From Armadillidium nasatum (Eukaryota > Arthropoda > Malacostraca > Isopoda > Armadillidiidae), in NCBI GenBank assembly GCA_009176605.1, contig SEYY01023622.1, positions 75,001 to 95,000 on the forward strand: a stretch of 20,000 nt of DNA, given 5' to 3'. How positions within the stretch are numbered: position 1 is the stretch's first letter; the number at the start of each line of letters is the position of its first letter. The notes under the pieces are model-generated. The model was not told where the DNA came from. It saw only the letters and a list, made by a program, of their open reading frames with translations, and did no database searches. A program made the translations under genes and the position numbers. Positions 1-20,000 of the stretch are shown piece after piece.

Positions 1-122
1 TGGAATCGTATGTAATGAGGCCACCTTTCAATTTATCTTTTTGAACACCCTTTGTATAAAACTATGAACTTGCTTTTATTTTTTTTTTCTATTATTTTTG
101 AAGCTATTTCCTCTTCTAAAAA

Positions 123-655
<533 letters not shown>

Positions 656-691
656 AATATAAATATTGATTAGTGGTTTTTAAACTAAAAT

Positions 692-819
<128 letters not shown>

Positions 820-1039
820 TATTTTTTTTGTTTTTTTTCTTTTTTTTTTTTTCTTTTTTTTTGTTTTAGTAAGTATCCGTGTCTTAGCTTTTGCAATAAT
901 AATTATTATTATTCCCCAAATATTTACAACTGTGTTTTTGTATGATGATTCTTAGGATTATTATTATTATGGTAGTGAAAATGCTTCTTTGCAACTGGTT
1001 CCTACACTACATATATTATAAAATGCTCATTATTTTATA

Positions 1040-4782
<3,743 letters not shown>

Positions 4783-4944
4783 GTAAGTATTAAATAGGTT
4801 TTGTTACTCTTTGTTAAGAATAATTCAAATTACTTTCAGAATGGTAAGGGAACAGTGCAGGAGTGGGGAACCTGTGTTATGAAGGAAATTTCACTATTAT
4901 AATTATATCTTTGGGTCATTATTGTAGTAGACTCAAATGTTAGA

Positions 4945-5102
<158 letters not shown>

Positions 5103-5105
5103 CAG

Positions 5106-5264
5106 TTAAGTGGGCCAGTCAAACTATTTGGTGGTCAACAAACCATGATTGAAAAAAAAAAGAAGGCAAAATATTTTTTATTTTTTTATTTATTTAAAAG
5201 TATTATTCTATTTTTATATTTTATTAACATTTATGATTTCAAATTTTTTAATGGTAAGAAATAG
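5106..5264 (+). CDS. Possible terminal exon of the membrane-protein gene
   Basis: A strong acceptor (long T run then CAG, ending 5105) opens a phase-0 frame compatible with the exon ending at 4782. It reads [20 protein letters not shown] and continues to a TAG at 5262-5264. The first 20 residues look like a basic cytoplasmic tail. The rest is AT-rich, low-complexity code (F, L, Y, I) and may be untranslated. AATAAA hexamers at 5352-5357 and 5360-5365 could serve as poly(A) signals. A TA array lies just upstream of the T run. Confidence 0.3.
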   Translation, partial: LSGPVKLFGGQQTMIEKKKKAKYFLFFYLFKSIILFLYFINIYDFKFFNGKK

Positions 5265-6119
5265 CATTACAGAAACAGTTCCGCCAGTGATTGATTTTTA
5301 TATATTTAAAATGAGAAATCAATATTTCTAATGATACTGTATTAATAATGTAATAAAATAATAAATACTTTTAAGGTTCATTATTTTTAACTATCAGACA
5401 AAATATTTTTTTATAATTTCCTGTAATTTTAATTATTATCTTTTACCAGCAAAGGGATTATGAAAGCATTATTGTAATTATAATAGCAATTATATATATA
5501 TATAAAACTCTCAAAATTACTAAATTACTCAATCTGTGAAATATGGAAAAAAATTATTCTACTATTTTATCTGTAAAACTTAAAAGTTGAAAATGATATG
5601 TAGTGCATGGTTCGCTTTCCTTTTTAATAAAGGATATTTAAAAATAAAAAAAAATATATAAAAGCAAAAAAAGTTCCTTATAATATTAACATAAAAAGAT
5701 CAGCTGGCTATAAAATTTTGAAATTATTATCACTGCTCTGTTTACTTTTCTTTTTGATAATGAATATCTGAAAAAAAAAAAAAAAAAGTTATTTGTAATA
5801 CTATAAAAAAATTATTATTTTATTTATTTATTTAAGGAAGATTTAAAATCTACCCTTGATAAAGGTATGGGGGAGAACTAGTTGGCAAAAATAAACAAAA
5901 TTTTAATAGTCTCTTACCTACTCAATCAATTTAAAAACAGTGTGAAGATGAAGAAGTTTGCCTCATTCTTGGGGGTAAAATTTTTTTCCAACTATGGAGA
6001 TTCAACCTGAAAAATACTTGCAATGAGTCATTCCAGATCATATCAACTCCAAAAACAATAAACAAAATAAATGAATTAAAAATAAATAAAATTGAAGTAA
6101 AAAAAAGAAAAAAAAAAAC
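5265..6119. other. AT-rich gene-free stretch
   Basis: Contains poly(A)-signal-like hexamers near 5352 and a diverged duplication (about 5590-5690 and 5720-5815; each has GAAA...TAT, a CTTTTCTTTTTAATAA-like core and an A run). The end of the stretch may be the degraded upstream part of the CR1 LINE. Confidence 0.45.
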
Positions 6120-7400
<1,281 letters not shown>

Positions 7401-7793
7401 ATAGGCCTAAATATTTTTTATTTTTTTCAGTAAATCAATATTTCATACACACTAAACAAATTTACGTCTCTTGATAACCCAACTTAAAACTTTATAAATA
7501 TTATAATCATAATTGTATCTTTTGTTTATTATATATATATAAAAAAAATAATATTTTTATTATGATTTGATTTGCAATAATTGGACTTAAATTTTGATCT
7601 GACATAGTATTTGGGCTCTGAGAGCCTGACTCATCTCTAAAACTAGATTCAGTACATCATATATATATAAAATAATTTATACCTATATATATTTTTTTTT
7701 TACATATCACCACCACTCATGGGCAAAGCCCTATTCAAGGAGGGGGTGTTAGAAGAATAAAAAATGAAGTAAAAGAGTACAAAATATAATATA

Positions 7794-7799
<6 letters not shown>
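7401..7799. other. AT-rich gene-free stretch
   Basis: No gene seen. CACCACTCATGGGCAAAGCC (7711-7730) loosely resembles the start of the GC-rich foldback arms. An (ATAAT)n-like run at about 7783-7800 leads into the next array. Confidence 0.4.

Positions 7800-7849
<50 letters not shown>
7800..7849. repeat. Short (TA)n array
   Basis: About 50 bp, directly adjoining the broken transposase copy. Confidence 0.95.
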
Positions 7850-7851
<2 letters not shown>

Positions 7852-7856
7852 AACCT

Positions 7857-8310
7857 TAATACTGAATTCACAGTCAGATTCCTGTGATTCAGCTTTTAAT
7901 AATGGCATTGCACTGTTATAATCCTGTAATTCAAATTTTATAAGATTCCTGTGGTTAAGGGTTCATTAATGGTAACTGAATTGCACATTTGACTATGATC
8001 TATCATGCAGTTCAGCAATGGCTAATCATAAGTAGTGCACTTTTTTTTTGTAATCATTAAAATTATTTTTAAAACGAAATACTGCAATATAACTATAAAA
8101 ATACTACTTAGGCCAGTATTAAAGTTTTGCAAACAGGTTTGGGCTCCCAATTTAATAAAAGACAAATATGATGCGTACAATATAAAACAACACAAAGCTG
8201 ATTTCTTACTTTGAGAGTAAGATCTATGAAAACTGACTGAAGGAATTACATTTTCTATTTTAAGGAGATTTTTTTAAAGATTCAAAGTCTGGATAAATAC
8301 TTACAATACC
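7857..8310 (-). pseudogene. Broken second copy of the transposase 3' coding end
   Basis: Positions 7857-8108 align in the same orientation with about 8807-9085 of the intact transposase frame, sharing stretches such as GTCAGATTCCTGTGATTCAG and CAGTTCAGCAATGGCTAA. After a CR1 LINE piece (about 8109-8278), 8279-8308 resumes similarity to about 9109-9140 (GATTCAAA then ACTTACAATA). Stops and indels prevent translation. This is a partial tandem duplicate or an older copy of the same element. Confidence 0.7.
8109..8278 (+). mobile_element. CR1-like LINE fragment inside the broken transposase copy
   Basis: This piece closely repeats 7012-7175 of the larger CR1 relic (shared TTAAAGTTTTGCAAACAGG, TATGATGC and AACAACACAAAGCTGA), encoding remnants of the 'VRPILKFCKQVWA' region of reverse transcriptase. 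It has small deletions relative to that copy. Confidence 0.7.
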
Positions 8311-8312
8311 AC

Positions 8313-8786
8313 ATGTCTGTGAAGTTAGCAAAAGATTTTTTTTAAGGACAAACTTTGTTGGACAAATAGGACAGACTCAGTGTGAAAATAAATAAATAAG
8401 AATTATTAAAATATAATTTTAAATATATATATATATATATCATCACTCACGGGTCGGGGGATACGGGGGGCAGAGCCCCCCTTAGATAAATGTTTGTGTG
8501 CCATGCATCTATTTTTTTAATTTTATTATAATTATAAATATATTTTTTTAATTTTTAATATATTATTTTAGATGCATGGCACACAAACATTTATCTACGG
8601 GGAGCTCTGCCCCCCCGTATCCCCCAACCCGTGAGTGATGATGATATATATATATATTTAAAATTATATTTTAATAATTCTTATTTATTTATTTTATTTT
8701 TACAGAGTCTGTCCAATTTATCCAACAAAATTTGTCCTTAAAAAAAATCTTTTGCTAAAATCTTTTGCTAACTTCACAGACATCAA
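8313..8786. repeat. Long palindrome (arms about 200 bp) at the transposase 3' end
   Basis: Left arm 8313-8511 is the inverse of right arm 8571-8786. The outer parts share TGTCTGTGAAGTTAGCAAAA, AAGGACAAA, GGACAGACTC and AATAAGAATTATTAAAATAT on opposite strands. The right arm has an extra AGCAAAAGATTTT unit. The last transposase codons (8718-8786) lie in the right arm. The inner 201 bp form a distinct GC-rich foldback listed separately. Confidence 0.85.
8441..8641. mobile_element. GC-rich foldback element, 201 bp
   Basis: Arms 8441-8511 and 8571-8641 match at roughly 94%, both starting CATCACTCACGGGT and ending CCATGCATCT at an AT-only loop of about 59 bp. Each arm contains a G-rich core (GGGGGATACGGGGGGCAGAG). 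TA-rich flanks on both sides suggest a TA target. No coding capacity. Confidence 0.75.
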
Positions 8787-9938
8787 TACCACAAATTGAA
8801 AAATACAAACCTCAATTTTGAATTCAATGTCAGATTCCTGTGATTCAGTTTTTATTAGTGGCATCTCACTGTCAGATTCCTGTAATTCAATTTTTATTAA
8901 TGGGAATTCATTATACAATTCCTGTGGTTCAAGTTTCATTAATGGCATCTGATAATGCTGGTTTGAATATGATCTATCATACAGTTCAGCAATGGCTAAC
9001 CATAGGTAGTGCAGTCTTTTTTTGTAGTCATTAAATTTATTTTTAAAAAGAAACTCTGCAATATGAGTATGAAAATAGTGTTTTCTATTACCATATCTAG
9101 GTATAAATGATTCAAACTCCGGGTAAGAACTTACAATATTTTGTTTATGAGTGCCTGTCTTTGGATCAATAAAATTGTAAGTGTTGTTTACAGTCAAGTG
9201 AATATAGGTTTCAGACTGGAGACACTGATAAGTCTTCCAATAGTCACTTATAATATTTGTTCCTGGCAAAATATATTCTTTTATTATTGGTAAAAGGGTA
9301 TTTGGTCCTCTTTCAGGGGCTGAAATAATAAAGCTTTTAAAATTATATTTTTCAATTCCAACAAAAATCCAATCACCCTCAATTGTACCACCACGATGGT
9401 ATTTCCTACTATCAACCTTAAATTCATAAATTTCTACCGTTTTACCTATTCCACCTATAAGTTCTGAATGAATCATCATATAATGGAAACAAGCCTCACG
9501 AAGGTAATTGCACCATGCAACAACAGTACCTGAGGATATATTAAATTCTTCTTGCAATAACATTTGGCGTGTATGAGGCATCTGAGTCCACATTATGACA
9601 AACCTACAAATTATCTGTAAACTAATATGTGAATTTTCGAACAAAGTGCCAACTAGCTGTGAGACTGATGTACCACACTTGACAGTTACTTTTTTTTTTC
9701 TCTTATTTAATATCCGCATACGTTTGTGGCATCTAAAAGTGAAATTTTTTGCATCTAATGACATCTTATTACCACATTTTTGGCAAACTTTCTTTTGTTT
9801 TAAAACTCTATGACTATATAAAAATTGCATTAAACTTTCATGTGATTCTGATAATAGAGTAAATGAGGATATGGTATTATCACAGCCCTCACACAAAGGC
9901 AGGGAATTACCCAAAGAAGAACTATTTAGTTCCATCAC
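8718..9938 (-). CDS. IS1595/ISXO2-type (Merlin-like) transposase, catalytically degenerate
   Basis: The frame is uninterrupted for 406 codons. CEGC (16-19), CQKC (52-55), C70 and C88 suggest an N-terminal zinc-ribbon region. The DDE core is recognisable from GGIGKTVEI (162-170), RKYHRGGTIEGDWIF, LPIIKEYILPG, SDYWKTY (231-237), HLTVNNTYNFIDPKTGTHKQ and AEFLFKNKF. In this family the first catalytic Asp follows VEI and the last acidic residue follows the GxHxxxI motif. Here those positions read Tyr171 and Val269, while Asp232 remains. The C-terminus (331-372) has three 14-residue repeats, then a tail encoded inside a palindrome. The intact frame with apparently dead chemistry means a recently inactivated copy, a trans-mobilised element or a domesticated gene. 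No flanking TIR or target duplication was found. Confidence 0.85.
   Translation of the reverse strand: MMELNSSSLGNSLPLCEGCDNTISSFTLLSESHESLMQFLYSHRVLKQKKVCQKCGNKMSLDAKNFTFRCHKRMRILNKRKKKVTVKCGTSVSQLVGTLFENSHISLQIICRFVIMWTQMPHTRQMLLQEEFNISSGTVVAWCNYLREACFHYMMIHSELIGGIGKTVEIYEFKVDSRKYHRGGTIEGDWIFVGIEKYNFKSFIISAPERGPNTLLPIIKEYILPGTNIISDYWKTYQCLQSETYIHLTVNNTYNFIDPKTGTHKQNIVSSYPEFESFIPRYGNRKHYFHTHIAEFLFKNKFNDYKKRLHYLWLAIAELYDRSYSNQHYQMPLMKLEPQELYNEFPLIKIELQESDSEMPLIKTESQESDIEFKIEVCIFQFVVLMSVKLAKDFSKRFFLRTNFVG
8823..8948 (-). repeat. Three tandem 42-bp coding repeats in the transposase C-terminus
   Basis: The units encode MPLMKLEPQELYNE, FPLIKIELQESDSE and MPLIKTESQESDIE. They are acidic, and each carries a hydrophobic-Lys-x-Glu core; FKIE follows directly at 373-376. 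Confidence 0.85.
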
Positions 9939-10612
9939 TTGGGATTATTTTTTTTACTACAATGGTAGACCTACTACTCTACTAGCAAGGTATTCTAAAA
10001 CAGCGTTCATCCAGAACAGATACGAATTAATTAATATCTCGAATTTAATATATGATCTGGCTACATCCTCAAATCATTTTTATTTTTAATTTTTTAATAA
10101 AAACTGATCACGTGTTGTAAACAAATACCACAAGAAGTTCTACTTCGATTCTTCGAAAGTAGCAGCACGGTACATAGCAGAATCCACAAAAAATGCTGTG
10201 GTTCGGAATTCAGTTAGACGAGGGCAACCTTTTTAGACTATTTGGCTGCCAACTAATTTTTTTTCATTTGGTAGCGGGACACGCCAAAGGAAAAATTTGA
10301 CTTATAAAAGCGTGTTCATTTTGACAAAATTTCCTAACAAACGGAGGAATAACACAATATTGACGTAGCGAAAAGTAAGCCAATTTAGTAAAATTTTCAA
10401 GTTCTCTATATTGGGCCTAGACTGAGTTTTTTTTTTCCAAATTTATAGAATCCAGATCAAAATTATTATCTCATACTTACAATAAGCAAATTTTAAATCA
10501 ATATAAAGAATATTTTAAGAAAAATCATCCAAATTAGAGTGCTATATTTTGGTGAAAAAGTTATTGTAAACCTCTGTATTATTTTTAAAAGAAAATTTTA
10601 AAATAAAAATAA
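9939..10612. other. Gene-free stretch upstream of the transposase frame
   Basis: Mixed-complexity sequence with no frame of note. A promoter or 5' terminal repeat for the minus-strand transposase would be expected here, but I could not identify one. Confidence 0.4.
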
Positions 10613-10770
<158 letters not shown>

Positions 10771-10784
10771 TGTAGGTAAGAGCA

Positions 10785-10856
10785 CAAGTTGCGCTCTAGG
10801 TAAATGATTAGCGCTCTTGCACTTGCGCTTCACCATTTCTTAAAGAGCGCAACTTG
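10785..10856. repeat. 72-bp hairpin beside a TA array
   Basis: CAAGTTGCGCTCT (10785-10797) is a perfect 13-bp inverse of AGAGCGCAACTTG (10844-10856). The loop holds an imperfect palindrome around AGCGCTCTTGCACTTGCGCT. It could be the end of an uncharacterised element. Confidence 0.75.
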
Positions 10857-11099
10857 ATCCTAAGATTTTGTAATGTTTCCAAAAAAAGGCATGGCAGCAT
10901 GAAAACGGGTGTAAAACATGATCAACAATATTTGCTAAGTTCTGAGGCGTCATTGTGGAAATATATGTTGAATAATTATTAACGAATATGTTCTAAAAAT
11001 CAGAACTGGCAACTTTATATGTAAAGTTGTAAACAAACGCAGTCAAAGTTTTGAGGAGTTTTCTTTAGCTTATTTAAAGGTAAAACTGGAAAGAATCAC

Positions 11100-11310
11100 G
11101 AGCTCTCACTGCGTGTCGTTCACTCGCTCTGAACTCGTGAGTCGTGATGGCCTGAAGGACAGTATTTTGTCTTCCTGGAAGGGCGGCATATGCCCTCGTC
11201 GGTGAGGTCCGTGACATCACGGTACTATAGGCTCGTTCTCAAAAACAAACAAACAAACAAACAAACAAACAAACAAACAAAGAAAAAAAAAAAAAAAGAA
11301 AAAAGAAAAA
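11100..11310. repeat. Hairpin-rich segment with (AAAC)n and A-rich tail
   Basis: Several short self-complementary stretches (GAAGGACAG...CTTCC, GGGCGGCATATGCCC, GTGAGGTCCGTGACATCAC) precede an (AAAC)n tract at about 11239-11280 and an A-rich run. The architecture is SINE-like (structured body and simple tail), but clear A and B boxes and a target duplication were not found. Confidence 0.35.
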
Positions 11311-11490
11311 AAGGTAAAACTCGCCCTTATTATTATTATTATTGGGTAAATACATTTTTATATTTACAACTTACGAATATTTTAATGTGTAAAAGTGAGA
11401 GTGCATGTGCAGTGCAAATAAAATTAAAAACAAGTGTAATATGAGAATTAATGATAAGTGAATCAGTTTTGATGTGAACCTAGTTTAGAT

Positions 11491-11666
11491 TAAGGTGACC
11501 ATCCGTCCCGAATTTTTCGGGACAGTCCCGATTTTTTAAGCCATGTCCCGATTTTTAGATTTGTCAAAAATTATTTATTCAGTCAATCAGCCAGACAGCA
11601 GAAGAAAGCAGTCACACACTGCCATACAGCCAGAGGGCTTGGCGCATGGGAGCAGAAGGCAAAAAT

Positions 11667-11722
<56 letters not shown>

Positions 11723-11872
11723 CAGTCCTTAACTAATAACCCATATGATTTGTTTTCGAAAACAACATTCGTATTTCTTCTTTATATTAAAAATCCTCCT
11801 CCTTTATACATCCCTCAAAACCCTTACCGGCTGTGTATCCTGAATTTTGGTCAGAAAAATATGGTCACCTTA
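11491..11872. mobile_element. hAT-type MITE, 382 bp, with TIRs and 8-bp TSD
   Basis: The ends are perfect 12-bp inverted repeats, TAAGGTGACCAT and ATGGTCACCTTA. Both sides carry the 8-bp duplication GTTTAGAT (11483-11490 and 11873-11880). It fits the hAT target pattern nTnnnnAn. The interior has CCCGA repeats near the left end (CCGTCCCGAATTTTTCGGGA and more) and a pure T run of about 50 bases (11669-11719). There is no transposase, so it is non-autonomous. Confidence 0.9.
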
Positions 11873-11894
11873 GTTTAGATGTTAGTTAAATACC

Positions 11895-13173
<1,279 letters not shown>

Positions 13174-13282
13174 TAATATTTTTTATTCTTCAGTTAAAAA
13201 AATTTGGTATTGGTATTAGTTTCTGTCATTTTTTTACTGATACCTAAAAATATACTCTTACTGATACTTCACTCCATCCATG

Positions 13283-17952
<4,670 letters not shown>

Positions 17953-17988
17953 CAAAAATGACGAAGAGGAGCATCATATTACAAGAAA

Positions 17989-18120
<132 letters not shown>

Positions 18121-18144
18121 CAGTATAAAAATATAAACTATATA

Positions 18145-18150
18145 AATAAA
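18145..18150 (+). promoter_or_regulatory. Candidate polyadenylation signal AATAAA for ASNSD1
   Basis: AATAAA lies about 195 bases after the preferred TAA, just beyond the 3' UTR TA array, and a T-rich stretch follows. The hexamer is common in AT-rich DNA, so this is a candidate only. Confidence 0.35.
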
Positions 18151-19243
<1,093 letters not shown>

Positions 19244-19449
19244 GTATTGTTTATTAAACAATACAGTTTAAATCCCTGTTAATTTTTTCGTTTTTCTTTA
19301 TTCATTTCTACAATTTTTTTCTGAAGGAAAAAGAAAAGAAAAAAAATATATAGATTTAAGGAAATAAATAACGATCAATATACGTATTTTTAATTTTATT
19401 TGCACTATATTTATGTGTAAATATGTAAAAAAAAAACTTTAAATTGCTG

Positions 19450-19566
<117 letters not shown>

Positions 19567-19671
19567 TCCATAAGAAAGATTTGAATTAAACAAGTAGGAT
19601 CTTTAGGAAAATTGATTTTCTTACTCCTTAATATTAAGCGTGCAGAGGACAAGACATAACACTGAAAGGAA

Positions 19672-19803
<132 letters not shown>

Positions 19804-20000
19804 TCTGTTCTGGCATAAAATGGACAATTACCTACATCCTGATTTAGTTGTGAGCATGACATGATACATGAAGTTTGAAAGTATGAAAGTCAAAAGAATT
19901 TTGATAAATAGAAGAAATAATGATTTAGACTTCGTTGTCTGATTTGGTAAGAGGGAGGAAGACCCTGTATTGAAAGATACGTTGCCTCCTTAAAGGTCTT

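Noticed and set aside
8840..10089. Plus-strand frames at 8840, 9595 and 9871
   Set aside because: Shadows of the minus-strand transposase or AT-rich upstream sequence.
11543..11878. 111-codon plus-strand frame with a Phe run
   Set aside because: It lies within the hAT MITE and reads through the T run; no coding role is likely.

Overview
The window looks like nuclear DNA of an AT-rich invertebrate, most likely an arthropod. The arthropod guess is inference, from the mix of Jockey-like and CR1-like LINEs, a Merlin/IS1595-type transposase, a hAT-type MITE and very dense dinucleotide repeats. Genes are split by GT-AG introns and there are no bacterial operon features. About 12% of the sequence is near-perfect (TA)n: nineteen arrays, most 100-175 bp long. 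Any long 'YIYIYI' reading frame here is only such an array.

Layout: (1) 1-1145 holds TA arrays around a 375-bp foldback MITE with ~97% identical arms. (2) 1145-2460 holds a gene-free stretch and a 5'-truncated Jockey-like LINE 3' end with TA arrays on both sides. (3) 2463-5264 carries part of a plus-strand gene for an unidentified multi-pass membrane protein: two well supported exons and one weak one. (4) 5265-8310 is decayed transposon territory: a dead CR1-like LINE with a TA array in its reverse-transcriptase core, then a broken copy of a transposase 3' end carrying a second CR1 piece. (5) 8313-8786 is a long palindrome with a foldback element at its centre. Next to it, on the minus strand, is an intact 406-codon IS1595/Merlin-type transposase frame that appears to have lost two of its three catalytic acidic residues. 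(6) 9939-11490 is gene-free apart from TA repeats, an (AAAC)n tract and small hairpins. (7) 11491-11872 is a complete 382-bp hAT-type MITE with 12-bp TIRs and an 8-bp target duplication, followed by a decayed Jockey-like LINE ending in a TA array. (8) 13573-17952 is the main host gene: a complete eight-exon ASNSD1 (asparagine synthetase domain-containing 1) of about 604 codons. (9) 17953-20000 is 3' UTR and gene-free DNA with four TA arrays.

The most unusual theme is where the TA arrays sit. Six lie within about 20 nt of a splice junction, and in two cases the last TA unit supplies the A of the acceptor AG. Two start exactly at Jockey LINE 3' ends, and one replaces codons in a CR1 reverse-transcriptase motif. 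I infer that the arrays grew in place from short TATA seeds and LINE tails, and that they could pair with each other in pre-mRNA.
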